A stretch of DNA of 64,000 nucleotides from Rubrivivax rivuli. Lineage in GTDB: Bacteria; Pseudomonadota; Gammaproteobacteria; Burkholderiales; Burkholderiaceae_C. Made by a program: the position numbers and the translations under genes. Below are positions 40,816-51,207 of the stretch, piece after piece. The stretch is from the NCBI RefSeq assembly GCF_004016505.1, contig NZ_SACR01000007.1, forward strand, positions 62,001 to 126,000, given 5' to 3'. How positions within the stretch are numbered: position 1 is the stretch's first letter; each line of letters begins with the position of its first letter. The notes under the pieces are model-generated. The model saw only the letters and a list, made by a program, of their open reading frames with translations, was not told the origin of the DNA and ran no database searches.

Positions 40816-41454
40816 TCAGCGCAGGCCGGCGAGGTAATCGGACACGGCCTTGATCTCGGCGTCGCTCATCTTCGCGGCGATGGCCATCATCTGGGCGCTG
40901 TTGCCGCGGGCGCCCGAGCGGAAGGCCAGCAGCTGGGCTTCGGTGTACTCGGCGTGTTGCCCTTGCAGGCGTGGGTACTGCGCAGGGATGCCGGCGCCGT
41001 TGGGGCTGTGGCAGCCGGCGCACGCGGGCACGCCCTTGGCCATGATGCCGCCACGGTGGATCTGTTCACCCAAGGCCACGGTCTTGGGGTCGCGCGCCGC
41101 GCCCGGCTTGGCCTTCTTCGAGGCGTAGTAGGCCGCGATGTGCTTCATGTCCTCTTCGGACAGCCCGGCCGCCATGCCGGCCATGATGGCGTTCTTGCGC
41201 TTGCCGCTCTTGAACTCGACGAGCTGCTTGACCAGGTACTCGGGGTGCTGGCCCGCCAGGATCGGGTTGGCCGGCGTGCCGCGCGAGCCATCGCTGGTGT
41301 GGCAGGCGCCGCACGAGGCCGCAAGCTGCTGGCCCTTGGCCAGATCGGGCTTGAACGCCGGGGCGGGGGCCGCGGCAAGGGCCGCGCCAGACAGCAGGGC
41401 CAGGGTGGCAGCCGACAGGGTCGACACGGCCAGCGACTTCATTCGCGACATCAT
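40816..41454 (-). CDS. Cytochrome c4 (dihaem)
   Basis: This 212-residue periplasmic electron carrier has a signal peptide (to about residue 28) and two haem c motifs, CGACH near 48-52 and CAGCH near 144-148. Distal Met ligands are expected in the [14 protein letters not shown] region and [13 protein letters not shown]. The internal duplication and length match cytochrome c4 proteins, which feed electrons to terminal oxidases. It is divergent from engB, the usual betaproteobacterial arrangement. Confidence 0.92.
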   Translation of the reverse strand: MMSRMKSLAVSTLSAATLALLSGAALAAAPAPAFKPDLAKGQQLAASCGACHTSDGSRGTPANPILAGQHPEYLVKQLVEFKSGKRKNAIMAGMAAGLSEEDMKHIAAYYASKKAKPGAARDPKTVALGEQIHRGGIMAKGVPACAGCHSPNGAGIPAQYPRLQGQHAEYTEAQLLAFRSGARGNSAQMMAIAAKMSDAEIKAVSDYLAGLR

Positions 41455-41524
41455 GCAGGTGCCTTCAAAGGGGGTGCGCAGGTGGCTTCGTTGAGAAGTG
41501 CGCGGGAACCAAAGCCATGAATTT

Positions 41525-41530
41525 TACAAT
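41525..41530 (+). promoter_or_regulatory. -10 element of engB, predicting a leaderless mRNA
   Basis: TACAAT ends 5 nt before the engB ATG at 41536, and no Shine-Dalgarno is present in AATTTTACAATGCCCC. The predicted start of transcription coincides with the start codon. No clear -35 lies at the standard distance. Confidence 0.5.
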
Positions 41531-41535
41531 GCCCC

Positions 41536-42306
41536 ATGACAAACAGCTTTCACGGGCTTCCCGGCCGCCCTGCCGCCCCCGCCGACACCGCCCGGCAGGC
41601 CCTGGCCTGGACCCACAGCGCGCGCTTCCTCACCACGGCCAGCCAGCTCTCGCAGCTGCCGGCGAGCGAGACGCCCGAGATCGCCTTCGTGGGCCGCAGC
41701 AACGCCGGCAAGTCCACCGCGATCAACCGGCTGGCGCAGCAGAAGCGCCTGGCCTTCGCTTCGCGAACGCCGGGTCGCACGCAGCACATCAACCTCTTCG
41801 AGGTCGGCCCGAAAGACGCCGCCGACGCGCTGTTTGCCGACCTGCCCGGTTACGGCTACGCCGCGGTGGAGCGGTCGGCCAAGCTGCGCTGGCAGGAGGT
41901 GATGGCCGACTACCTGCAGTTGCGCCGCCCGCTGCACGGCGTGGTGCTGATGGTCGACTCGCGCCTGGGGTTCACCGATCTCGACAAGCGGCTGCTGGCC
42001 TTGATGGCGCCCCGCCTGGCCAACGGCGAAGTGCGCCTGCTGGCGTTGCTGACCAAGGCCGACAAGCTCAACCGCAGCGAGGGCCAGTTGGCGCTGCGCA
42101 AGGCCCAGGACGAACTGGGCGCGATCTCCACCGAGAACAGCGACATCGGCGTGACGCTGTTCTCGGCGCTCTCGCGCCAGGGGCTGGAAGACGTGGCGGA
42201 GACGCTGTACGGCTGGGTTCACGCGCCCTTGCAGGCACCGGAGGCCGGCGAGAGCACAGAGCCTGCGCCTGTGCCCGCGCCGACCCTCACCCCCGGCGAG
42301 AGATGA
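41536..42306 (+). CDS. engB: Ribosome biogenesis GTP-binding protein EngB (YihA/YsxC)
   Basis: This 256-residue essential GTPase participates in 50S subunit assembly. The G1 motif GRSNAGKSTAIN, G2 TPGRTQHI, G3 DLPGYGYA and G4 TKADKLN are in order, all in the TRAFAC Era-like arrangement. An N-terminal extension of about 35 residues and a 40-residue Pro/Glu-rich C-terminal tail exceed the E. coli protein slightly. The start is ATG 41536; the stop overlaps the next gene by ATGA. Confidence 0.95.
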   Translation: MTNSFHGLPGRPAAPADTARQALAWTHSARFLTTASQLSQLPASETPEIAFVGRSNAGKSTAINRLAQQKRLAFASRTPGRTQHINLFEVGPKDAADALFADLPGYGYAAVERSAKLRWQEVMADYLQLRRPLHGVVLMVDSRLGFTDLDKRLLALMAPRLANGEVRLLALLTKADKLNRSEGQLALRKAQDELGAISTENSDIGVTLFSALSRQGLEDVAETLYGWVHAPLQAPEAGESTEPAPVPAPTLTPGER

Positions 42307-43175
42307 CGCGCTGTTTCGATCTCGCACTGCCCCACGGCATCACACTCGCCTGCCGCGCCGAGGGCCGGCTGGGGGCGCCCCGCGTCATGCTGTTGCACGG
42401 GTTCCCCGAAGCGGCCTTCGTCTGGGATGAGGTGATGGCCTTGCTGGCCGACCGTGCAGACTGCTTGGCCCCCAACCTGCGCGGTTTCGAAGGGTCTTCG
42501 GCGCCGACCGAGGTGGCGGCTTACAAGGCCAGGCCCCTGGTGGCCGACATCGCGGCCGCCATCGAAACCACTGGCGGCCCGCTGGACCTGCTGGTGGCGC
42601 ATGACTGGGGCGGCGCGCTCGCCTGGAACCTGGCGGCTGCCCATCCCGGCTTGATGAAGCGCCTGCTCATCGTCAATTCGCCGCATCCGGCCACCTTCCT
42701 GCGCGAACTGAGGCACAACGCCGAGCAGCAGGCGGCCAGCGCCTACATGAACTTCCTCTGCCGGCCCGATGCCGCCCGCTTGCTGGCGGAGCGTGACTAC
42801 GCCCGCCTGTGGCCATTTTTTGGCGATGCGGCCTGGCTCACCCCGGCCCTGCGAGACCGGTACCGGCAGGCCTGGCACAACGGGGGCCGGGGCCTCGAGG
42901 GCGCGCTGAACTACTACCGCGCGTCGCCGCTGCGCCCGGCCACCGGGCCCGACGATGCCTTGTACACCCTGGTGCTTCCCGACACCGTGGTCACGGTGCC
43001 GGTGCCGACCACGGTGCTGTGGGGCGAGGGTGACGTGGCCTTGCGACCCGGGTTGCTGGACGGCCTGGACTCATGGGTGCCACAGCTGCAGTTGCTGCGC
43101 GAGCCGGGGGCGACGCATTGGGTGGTGCATGAGCGGCCGGGCCGTGTGGCCGAGGTGATCGCCGGCCTGCTCTGA
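42303..43175 (+). CDS. Alpha/beta hydrolase (epoxide-hydrolase-like)
   Basis: This 290-residue enzyme has the alpha/beta-hydrolase fold: oxyanion motif LLHGFPEAAFVWDEV, nucleophile elbow VAHDWGGALAW (Asp nucleophile, the DWGG signature of soluble epoxide hydrolases and haloalkane dehalogenases) and a C-terminal GATHWVVHERP providing the catalytic His. The cap domain has tyrosine-bearing stretches (AYMNFLC, LNYYRAS) of the kind that can activate epoxides. There is no signal peptide. It is translationally coupled to engB through an ATGA overlap, an association that looks incidental. Confidence 0.85.
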   Translation: MTRCFDLALPHGITLACRAEGRLGAPRVMLLHGFPEAAFVWDEVMALLADRADCLAPNLRGFEGSSAPTEVAAYKARPLVADIAAAIETTGGPLDLLVAHDWGGALAWNLAAAHPGLMKRLLIVNSPHPATFLRELRHNAEQQAASAYMNFLCRPDAARLLAERDYARLWPFFGDAAWLTPALRDRYRQAWHNGGRGLEGALNYYRASPLRPATGPDDALYTLVLPDTVVTVPVPTTVLWGEGDVALRPGLLDGLDSWVPQLQLLREPGATHWVVHERPGRVAEVIAGLL

Positions 43176-43204
43176 GCCGGTGGCGGACCGCGAGGCGCGC
43201 CCGT

Positions 43205-44899
43205 TCAGGCCGCGGCAGAGGCCATCTGCTCCTGCACCCGGGCGGCGGCGCTGCCCACGATGGAGCGCTCTTTGAGCGACTTGGCCAGGCGCGCGGCGTG
43301 CATGGCCAGCAGGGCGCCGCGCCGTACCGCCCAGGTGGTGTCGGAAGCACCATCGCCAAACAGGAAGACCTCGCCGCGCTCGCCTGGCCACAACAGCCGT
43401 GCCTGCACCCAGCGGCCCTGCAGGAACATGCGCACCCAGTCACCCGGCCGCAGGCCGTCGAGCCAGGTGTCGGTGGGGGTTTCAGCGCGCGAGATCGGGG
43501 CGCTGTGCTCCATCAGGTCGGCGGGCACGGTGTCCAGCGCTTCCACGTCGAGCATGCCGTGGAAGGAGCTGTGGGCGTCGGTGCGGCCGGACAGGAGTTT
43601 GTCCTCGAGCTTCTGCAGGGCACCGATCTGGCTGGCCGCAGCAGCCAGACGGCGTGTCAGGCGCTTGTGGAGATAACTCTCGAAGCGGTCGAGCGCCCAC
43701 CGGTAGAGGGCGTTGTTCTGCTCGGGTTCTGCCACCAGTTGCTCGGCAGTGCCCAACGCCGTCTTCAGCAACTGGCGGCGTTCCGGGTCGCTCGGGTCGG
43801 GGGCCATCTCGCACTCGAAGACCATCCGGTTGATGAAGCGCCACAGGGGGTGCTTGTCGCGGTCGAGCAGGCTGCTGTCGCGAAGGGCCAGGCGCATGGC
43901 CGGCCCGTGCAGGCGCGAGATGATCATGCGCACGTCTTCGGGCACGCGCTCGTCGGTGAGCATGGCATCGAAGAGCCGGCTGACGAGTTCGATCGACTGC
44001 CGGTCCACGCGGCTGCTGGTGGTGCGCGCAATCTCGGTCCAGTGCTCGCGCGGTGTGCCCGGGGCAGCGGCCGTGCTGCCGCCCGCAGGCCTGAAGGCGG
44101 GCGTGGACGCGGCCGACCCACCCGGTTGGCGCCCCTGACCTTCGTAGCTCAAGGGCGCGTCGATCGGGCCTGGCATCGTGTCGCGGATGCTGTGCAGGTC
44201 GGGGCTGAAGGTCACCTCGTTGCTGCGCGAGCCTCGGCGTGTGCCGGAAGGCAGGATCACCGTGCGGTGCGCCGCGGGCTCGATGCCCATCGCGTCCAGG
44301 CGCGAGCTTGAAGCGGCGTAGGCCGTCCGCAGCAGCTGCGCGAGCGCCGGCCCGGCAGACCGCATGAAGGCGAGCTGGTGGCCGCGTGACAGCGGCAGCG
44401 CCTGCGCGGCAGCCCAGGTGGCGCGCGCGTAGGTTTCGGCGCGGAAAGGGTTGTGGTCGACGCTGACGTCCATGTCGCCCACCAGCGCCGAGATGTAGGT
44501 CTGCAACTCGCGCAGCTCGTACTCGGCGTTGCTCTTGATGGCTTCGATGATGTGCGAGAGCTCGACATCCATCGCGACCACTTCTTCGTCCACCAGGGCC
44601 AGTGACATCCGGCGCGGCGCGGTCGAAGCGGTTGCACCGTGCCGAGGCTGGTTCTGCAGTTCGGCGTCCACCTGTTCCTGCAGCGAGCGCATGAAGTAGT
44701 CGCCGAGGCGACGGCGCTGCGAGAGCATGGCCTGCATCAGTTCGCCCGTGGTGGCGCGCTGCAGGGGGGCCATCGTCGGCAGGCTCTTGCGGGTGTGGTC
44801 GAGCGTGCCGTCGAGCAATTGGTCGAAGAGCAACGGCGCGCGCAACAGCTCGTCATCGACGAACCTGCGCATCGCGGGCGAGAGCGGCCGTTGAACCAT
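43205..44899 (-). CDS. DUF1631 family protein
   Basis: This 564-residue mostly helical cytosolic protein fits the DUF1631 family of beta/gammaproteobacteria (N-terminal LLFDQLLDGTLDHTRK and middle SRLHGPAMRLALRDSSLLDRDKHPLWRFINRM motifs). It has a low-complexity Gly/Ser/Ala linker in the middle and a C-terminal region (RPGDWVRMFLQGRWVQARLLW) that looks like a small beta domain reminiscent of PilZ-type or translation-linked folds. The start at 44899 was chosen because the upstream in-frame ATG at 44908 overlaps the probable -10 GATAAT. No Shine-Dalgarno is present. Function is unknown. Confidence 0.8.
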   Translation of the reverse strand: MVQRPLSPAMRRFVDDELLRAPLLFDQLLDGTLDHTRKSLPTMAPLQRATTGELMQAMLSQRRRLGDYFMRSLQEQVDAELQNQPRHGATASTAPRRMSLALVDEEVVAMDVELSHIIEAIKSNAEYELRELQTYISALVGDMDVSVDHNPFRAETYARATWAAAQALPLSRGHQLAFMRSAGPALAQLLRTAYAASSSRLDAMGIEPAAHRTVILPSGTRRGSRSNEVTFSPDLHSIRDTMPGPIDAPLSYEGQGRQPGGSAASTPAFRPAGGSTAAAPGTPREHWTEIARTTSSRVDRQSIELVSRLFDAMLTDERVPEDVRMIISRLHGPAMRLALRDSSLLDRDKHPLWRFINRMVFECEMAPDPSDPERRQLLKTALGTAEQLVAEPEQNNALYRWALDRFESYLHKRLTRRLAAAASQIGALQKLEDKLLSGRTDAHSSFHGMLDVEALDTVPADLMEHSAPISRAETPTDTWLDGLRPGDWVRMFLQGRWVQARLLWPGERGEVFLFGDGASDTTWAVRRGALLAMHAARLAKSLKERSIVGSAAARVQEQMASAAA

Positions 44900-44906
44900 G
44901 CGTGCC

Positions 44907-44936
44907 ATTATCCCGTCAGGCCCGTGGCGGCATCAA
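44907..44936 (-). promoter_or_regulatory. Promoter of the DUF1631 gene
   Basis: TTGATG (44936-44931) and GATAAT (44912-44907) on the minus strand are 18 bp apart. The -10 ends 7 nt before ATG 44899, predicting transcription to begin at the start codon. Confidence 0.6.
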
Positions 44937-44938
44937 TG

Positions 44939-44970
44939 AAAAAGGCCTGCAGAAACCCTGCAGGCCTTTT
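44939..44970. terminator. Bidirectional terminator downstream of groEL
   Basis: A 9-bp stem (GGCCTGCAG/CTGCAGGCC) with a 5-nt loop is flanked by AAAAA on the left and TTTT on the right. It ends the groES-groEL transcript on the minus strand, about 70 bp after the groEL stop. Confidence 0.85.
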
Positions 44971-45036
44971 CTTGGGGTGGGAACCCGGTGCGGATGCCAC
45001 GAACCCGCGGTGGCGGATTCGTGGCCCCCGTGGGGC

Positions 45037-46704
<1,668 letters not shown>

Positions 46705-46736
46705 TCAGTGTTGAGGGTTTGCGGTGGTCGGAAGGA

Positions 46737-47027
46737 TTACTTCTCGACGACGGCAAACAGGTCTTCTTCGCGCATCACCAGCAACTCGTCGCCGTCGACC
46801 TTGACGGTCTGGCCCGAGTACTTGCCGAACAGGACACGGTCGCCGACCTTGATGTTCAGGGCCACGAAGTCGCCCTTGTCGTTGCGCTTGCCCGGGCCGA
46901 CGGCCAGCACTTCGCCCTGGTCGGGCTTTTCGGCGGCGTTGTCGGGAATGACGATGCCGGAAGCGGTCTTGGTCTCTTGTTCCAGGCGCTTGACGATCAC
47001 GCGATCGTGCAACGGACGAAGTTTCAT
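46737..47027 (-). CDS. groES: Co-chaperonin GroES
   Basis: This 96-residue co-chaperonin caps Gro[20 protein letters not shown], the mobile loop around [18 protein letters not shown] and the C-terminal [13 protein letters not shown] are diagnostic. ATG 47027 was taken as the start because the family begins MKLRPL. It is preceded by an AGGAGATG-type ribosome site. First gene of the operon. Confidence 0.97.
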   Translation of the reverse strand: MKLRPLHDRVIVKRLEQETKTASGIVIPDNAAEKPDQGEVLAVGPGKRNDKGDFVALNIKVGDRVLFGKYSGQTVKVDGDELLVMREEDLFAVVEK

Positions 47028-47129
47028 AGCATCTCCTTCAGGGTACGGATAAGCACTTTGCGGTGCGTTGACAAAGTCAGCGCTCGCTGACATGCGGGGA
47101 TCGGCGCGCGCGAAGCGCCTCGTCGATCG

Positions 47130-47156
47130 TTAGCACTCAAGCTCGGTGAGTGCTAG
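47130..47156 (-). promoter_or_regulatory. CIRCE operator (HrcA binding site) of groESL
   Basis: TTAGCACTC-N9-GAGTGCTAG on the plus strand is the CIRCE inverted repeat with one departure from consensus at the outermost base. It lies just downstream of the promoter, where HrcA represses chaperonin transcription. Confidence 0.92.
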
Positions 47157-47163
47157 CAGCAGG

Positions 47164-47192
47164 ATTATAGGGGCGGCCGGTGACAGTTCAAG
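47164..47192 (-). promoter_or_regulatory. Heat-shock (sigma32-like) promoter of groESL, overlapping a sigma70 -10
   Basis: On the minus strand CTTGAA, 13 bases, then CCCCTATA matches the RpoH pattern (CTTGAAA-N13-CCCCATNT), and the embedded TATAAT is a perfect sigma70 -10 (TTGAAC-16 bp-TATAAT). Together with CIRCE this suggests double control of groESL, by RpoH and HrcA. Confidence 0.7.
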
Positions 47193-47232
47193 GGCTGGGG
47201 TTGGCCCCGGGCGCAGCGTGGCGCGGCGGCGC

Positions 47233-48300
47233 TCAGGCGGTTTCGCCGTGCACAGCGCGGGCCTGGGCGCGCCAGCGCAGCATGCCGCCCGAGAGGTTGG
47301 CCACCCGGGTGTGGCCGGCCCGCTGCAGCAGCAGGCAGGCCTGGGCCGAACGCGTGCCGGAGCGGCAGACGGTGACGATGGGGCGGTCGGTGGCCAGTTC
47401 CGCACGGCGCGCCTCGAGCTCCGCCATCGGCAGGGCCAGCGAGCCGGGGATGTGGCCGAGCGCGTCGTTGCGTTCGGCAGCCTCTCGCACATCGACGATC
47501 TGCACCCGGGCGGCGCTCTCTGCCAGCGCATCGGGCTCGATCTCCCAGAGCCCGGCAAAGGTGTAGGCCAGCGGCGCCCAGCCGGGCTCGGGCGGGGGCA
47601 GGGCCCCGTCGGCCGGCCGGCCACAGCGCAGGTTGGCCGGCACCGCCTGGTCGATGAGCTTGGGGTGCGGCAGGCCCAGGTGCTGCATGTAGCCCGTGAA
47701 GTCGCCCAGGTCGGCTTCGCCGCCCAGCCGCGGGTTGTGGCGGCGCTCTTCGGCCACGCTGCTGGCGGTGATGCCACGGTAGTCGTGCCCGGGGTAGAGC
47801 AGGCAGCCCGCCGGCAGGGTGAACAGCTGCCCGTGCACCGAGCGGAACAGGCGTTCGGCGCTGCCTTGCTGGAAGTCGGTGCGGCCGCAGCCGCGGATCA
47901 GCAGCGTGTCGCCCGTGAAGGCCATCTGCTGATCGTCGAGCACGTAGCTCACGCAGCCGTCGGTGTGGCCCGGCGTGGCGCGCACCTCCAGGTGGCGGCG
48001 GCCGAAACTGACGCGGTCGCCGTGCTGCAGCAAGCGGTCGGCGCCCTGCGCGCCCGAGGCGGCCGACAAGGCGATGCGGCTGCCCAGGCGGCGTTGCAAC
48101 AGCCACGCTGCAGTGACGTGGTCGGCGTGCACGTGGGTGTCGAGCGTGTAGAGCAGCCTCAGGTCGAGTTCGCGCAGCAGGGCCGCATCGCGCCGCGCCT
48201 GCTCGAACACCGGGTCGATCAGCACGGCCTGCCCCTCGTCGGCCAGCAGGTAGGTGTAGGTGGACGAGGTCGCGTCGTAAAGCTGGCGGAAGATGAACAT
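47233..48300 (-). CDS. Persulfide dioxygenase-rhodanese fusion
   Basis: This 355-residue protein has an N-terminal metallo-beta-lactamase-fold domain of the ETHE1/persulfide dioxygenase type. THVHADH (His56, His58, Asp60, His61) binds the iron, followed by [11 protein letters not shown] and [16 protein letters not shown]-terminal rhodanese domain has the active-site loop VCRSGTRS near residue 320. The fusion oxidises glutathione persulfide to sulfite and can transfer sulfur between thiosulfate and glutathione, that is hydrogen sulfide detoxification. The start is ATG 48300 ([15 protein letters not shown]). It ends 40 bp before the groESL promoter. Confidence 0.9.
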   Translation of the reverse strand: MFIFRQLYDATSSTYTYLLADEGQAVLIDPVFEQARRDAALLRELDLRLLYTLDTHVHADHVTAAWLLQRRLGSRIALSAASGAQGADRLLQHGDRVSFGRRHLEVRATPGHTDGCVSYVLDDQQMAFTGDTLLIRGCGRTDFQQGSAERLFRSVHGQLFTLPAGCLLYPGHDYRGITASSVAEERRHNPRLGGEADLGDFTGYMQHLGLPHPKLIDQAVPANLRCGRPADGALPPPEPGWAPLAYTFAGLWEIEPDALAESAARVQIVDVREAAERNDALGHIPGSLALPMAELEARRAELATDRPIVTVCRSGTRSAQACLLLQRAGHTRVANLSGGMLRWRAQARAVHGETA

Positions 48301-48438
48301 GGTCGGGCTGCCGTCTGGTGGATGCGCAAGGCGTGCGCTCGCGATGCACCTTGCCCAGGCTTGCATCATGCGCGCGCCGCGGCGGGATGCTGCACCATCG
48401 CGGGCACGGCCGGGCGAACCCGGCCGAAGGAGCCTTGC

Positions 48439-49344
48439 ATGCCACGCATTGACGCACCTTTCCGGCCTGTCTTGCCGCGCCGGCGTGTTGGCCGCGTCGC
48501 CGCGGCATCGGTGTTCGCGGCCCTCGGGCTGTGCGCGCTCTCGACGTCGCACGCCCAAACGCCGGCCGCTGCCAAGCCGCCCCTGCCCATCTTCGACGCC
48601 CACCTGCACTACAGCCACGACGCCTGGGAGCCCCTGCCGCCGGCCCAGGCCATCGCCTTGCTGCGCCAGGCCGGGCTGAAGCGGGCGATGGTCAGCAGCA
48701 GCAGCGACGAAGGCACGCAGAAGCTGTACGCGGCAGCCCCTGATCTGGTGCTGCCTTCGCTGCGCCCCTACCGCACCCGCGGCGAGATCGGCACCTGGGT
48801 GCGCGACGGCTCCGTCATCGCGCACCTGGAATCCCGGCTGCGGCGCTTCCGGTATGTCGCCATCGGCGAGTACCACGTGTTCGGCGCCGATGCCGACCTG
48901 CCCGTGATGCGCCGTGTGGTGCAACTGGCGCGCGAGCACCGGCTCTTCCTGCACTCGCACTCCGACGCCGAGGCCATCGACCGCCAGTTTGCGCAAGACC
49001 CGCAGGCGCGCATCCTGTGGGCGCATGCCGGATTCGATGCGCCCGAGAAGGTGGCCGAGATGCTGCGCAAGCACCAGAACCTGTGGTGCGACCTCGCCTT
49101 CCGCAGCGACCACGCGAGCGGCGGCAAGGTCGATCCCGCCTGGCGTGCCGTCTTCCTCGCCTTCCCTGATCGCTTCCTGGTCGGCACCGACACCTTCACG
49201 CCCGAGCGCTGGCACTACGTGGGCGAACACGCGCGCTGGACGCGCGAGTGGCTGGCCGACCTGCCCGCCGACGTGGCCGAGCGCATCGCGTGGCGCAACG
49301 GCGAGGCCTTGTTCACCACGATGCTGGCCGGGGCGCGACCGTGA
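48439..49344 (+). CDS. Exported amidohydrolase-family (TIM-barrel) protein
   Basis: This 301-residue protein has a Sec/Tat-like signal ([18 protein letters not shown]...SHAQ, cleavage near 39) and an amidohydrolase-2 barrel: [11 protein letters not shown] carries the first metal-binding Hx[11 protein letters not shown] and ILWAHAGFD give further histidines, and VGTDTF the catalytic Asp. Periplasmic metal-dependent hydrolases of this type are unusual. AAGGAG is 6 bases before ATG 48439. The stop overlaps the next gene by GTGA. The substrate is unknown, with a lactone or carboxylate as possible ligand. Confidence 0.82.
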   Translation: MPRIDAPFRPVLPRRRVGRVAAASVFAALGLCALSTSHAQTPAAAKPPLPIFDAHLHYSHDAWEPLPPAQAIALLRQAGLKRAMVSSSSDEGTQKLYAAAPDLVLPSLRPYRTRGEIGTWVRDGSVIAHLESRLRRFRYVAIGEYHVFGADADLPVMRRVVQLAREHRLFLHSHSDAEAIDRQFAQDPQARILWAHAGFDAPEKVAEMLRKHQNLWCDLAFRSDHASGGKVDPAWRAVFLAFPDRFLVGTDTFTPERWHYVGEHARWTREWLADLPADVAERIAWRNGEALFTTMLAGARP

Positions 49345-49751
49345 GCCGCCGCTGGTGCCGCTGGCAGCGGGCCGCTGCTGCTGGAGCGTTGGCTGCCGCC
49401 GGCGTGCCCTGGGCGACGGCCTGCACGCTGCAGGAGGGTGATGGGCAGCCGCTTTCGGCCGCCGGCGTGCAATTGGCCTGGCAGGCCCAGCCCTTGCCGA
49501 TCCGCAATGGCCAGCCCTTCGGGCTCGCGGTGCGGCTGTGCCCCGCAACGGCCGTGCTGAAGGCCGTCGACGCCACCATGCCCGCGCATCGCCACGGCAT
49601 GAACTACCGCCCCAGCCTGCACCCGCTGGGGGATGGCCGCTGGCGCGTGGACGGCATGCTCTGGCACATGGCGGGCGCCTGGGAGTTGCGTTTCGACGTG
49701 GAAGTGGCCGGGGCCCGCCACAGCCTGCGCCAGGCGGTGGAGCTGCGATGA
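49341..49751 (+). CDS. YtkA/FixH-like exported small protein
   Basis: This 136-residue protein has a signal-like N terminus (AAAAGALAAAGVPWATA) and a small immunoglobulin-like beta fold in which the conserved AHRHGMNYRPSLHPLGDGRWRVDG... motif (from about residue 86) resembles YtkA-like domains, with His/Met residues suited to copper binding. GTG start by GTGA overlap with the amidohydrolase stop; stop overlaps the next ATG by ATGA. Found between an amidohydrolase and a MauG-like peroxidase, it may deliver or sense metal for the dihaem enzyme. This is inference. Confidence 0.7.
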   Translation: MSRRWCRWQRAAAAGALAAAGVPWATACTLQEGDGQPLSAAGVQLAWQAQPLPIRNGQPFGLAVRLCPATAVLKAVDATMPAHRHGMNYRPSLHPLGDGRWRVDGMLWHMAGAWELRFDVEVAGARHSLRQAVELR

Positions 49752-50962
49752 AGCGCGATGGGGTCGTCGGCTTGGGACGGGCAGGGCGCTTGCTGGTGCT
49801 GCTGTTGGCCCTGGCCGCTGCGCTGCAGGCGCAGTCTGCCGAACCCGAGACCGAGCCCGAACGCGAGGCCGGGATCTTGCCCTTCACGCCAGCCGAGCTG
49901 CAGCAGATCCAGGCGCACGGCCCCTGGCCGCCGCCGCGCCACCGCGATGCCTCCAACCGGTTCGTCGGGCAGCCCGCGGCCGTGGCCTTCGGCCGGCAGC
50001 TGTTTTTCGACGCTTCGCTCTCGGCCCGGGGAGATCTGGCTTGTGCCAGCTGCCACATCCCGGCGCGCGCCTTCCAGGACGGCCGCGCCGTGGCGCTGCC
50101 CGCGGGTGAACGACCGCGCAACACGCCCAGCCTCTTCGATGCCGCGGGCCACCGATGGCTGGGGTGGGACGGCGCGCACGACAGCCTGTGGGCCGCCAGC
50201 ATCACCCCCTTGCTGGCTGCCGGTGAAATGGCCGCGAAGCCTGCGCACCTGGCCCAGCGGCTGCGCGCCCGGCCTGCGCTCGAGCGCGCCTACACGCAAG
50301 CCTTCGGGCGGCCGCTGCCGGCCGACCCCGCACAGCTGCCGGTGGACCTGGGCAAGGCCCTGGCGGCCTACCAGGCCACCCTGGTGTCGCCCCGCACGCC
50401 CTTCGACGACTTCCGTGATGCAATGGCGCGCGGTGACCGCCGCGGCGCCGCACGCTACCCGCTGGCGGCGCAGCGCGGCCTGCGCCTCTTCATCGGCGAG
50501 GGCCGGTGCACCGTGTGCCATGCCGGGCCTGGCTTCACCAACGGCGAGTTCGCGGATATCGGTGTGCCCTTCTTCGTGCCGGGGGGCGTGGACAGCGGCC
50601 GGCATGGTGGGCTGCAGCGCTTGCTGGCCAGCCCCTGGAACCGGCTGGGGTCGCACAACGACGCCGGCCCGGCCGACCCGCAGGCGGTGGCCACGCGCCA
50701 CGTGGTGCAGCAGCACCGCAACTTCGGCGAGTTCCGCGTGCCCGGGCTGCGGCAGCTGGTGCACACCGCGCCCTACATGCACAACGGCAGCCTGCGCACG
50801 CTGCCCGATGTCGTGCGGCACTACAGCGAGCTGAATGAAGAGCGGCTGCACACCGATGGTGAGCGCATCCTGCGCCCCTTGCGCCTCAGCCCGCAGCAAA
50901 CAGATGATCTGCTGGCCTTCTTGCGCAGCCTGTCCACCGTCAGCCCAGCGCCGGCGCCTTGA
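49748..50962 (+). CDS. MauG/cytochrome c peroxidase-like dihaem protein
   Basis: This 404-residue periplasmic protein has a signal peptide (LLVLLLALAAALQAQSAE), two CxxCH haem sites (CASCH near residue 100 and CTVCH near 254), and the family motifs GRQLFFDASLSARGDLAC, RNTPSLFDAAGHRWLGWDG and YMHNGSLRTLPDVVRHY. Such proteins reduce peroxide or perform long-range oxidation of a partner protein (MauG, MbnH). Its co-operonic partners suggest a modification enzyme acting on a neighbour, but no MauG-type substrate is evident. ATG 49748 overlaps the upstream stop. Confidence 0.88.
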   Translation: MKRDGVVGLGRAGRLLVLLLALAAALQAQSAEPETEPEREAGILPFTPAELQQIQAHGPWPPPRHRDASNRFVGQPAAVAFGRQLFFDASLSARGDLACASCHIPARAFQDGRAVALPAGERPRNTPSLFDAAGHRWLGWDGAHDSLWAASITPLLAAGEMAAKPAHLAQRLRARPALERAYTQAFGRPLPADPAQLPVDLGKALAAYQATLVSPRTPFDDFRDAMARGDRRGAARYPLAAQRGLRLFIGEGRCTVCHAGPGFTNGEFADIGVPFFVPGGVDSGRHGGLQRLLASPWNRLGSHNDAGPADPQAVATRHVVQQHRNFGEFRVPGLRQLVHTAPYMHNGSLRTLPDVVRHYSELNEERLHTDGERILRPLRLSPQQTDDLLAFLRSLSTVSPAPAP

Positions 50963-50995
50963 GCGCCACCGTTGCGCGGCGCGTGGCCGCGTGGC

Positions 50996-51193
50996 TCAGT
51001 GCGTCGGCGGGGCTTGGTCGTCGTCGCCCGGCGGCGTCTCAGCGGGCACCCGGAAGCGCTCGCTGGCCCAGGCGCCCAGGTCCACGCTGCGGCAACGTTC
51101 GCTGCAGAAGGGCCGCCAGCGGTTGCTTTCGGCGAACACCGCAGGCCCCTTGCAACTGGGGCAGGTGACGGTGCGAACGGCAGGCCGGTCCAT
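50996..51193 (-). CDS. yacG: DNA gyrase inhibitor YacG (zinc finger)
   Basis: This 65-residue zinc protein has CPSCKGPAVF and FCSERCRSVDLGAWASE, so C-x2-C-x15-C-x3-C binds one zinc. It inhibits gyrase by binding GyrB in E. coli. The start at 51193 (MDRPAVRTVTCP) was preferred to 51217 because it matches family length. The C-terminal acidic tail is typical. It is next to zapD and coaE, the usual arrangement. Confidence 0.9.
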   Translation of the reverse strand: MDRPAVRTVTCPSCKGPAVFAESNRWRPFCSERCRSVDLGAWASERFRVPAETPPGDDDQAPPTH

Positions 51194-51207
51194 CGGTGTG
51201 CGCGCCC

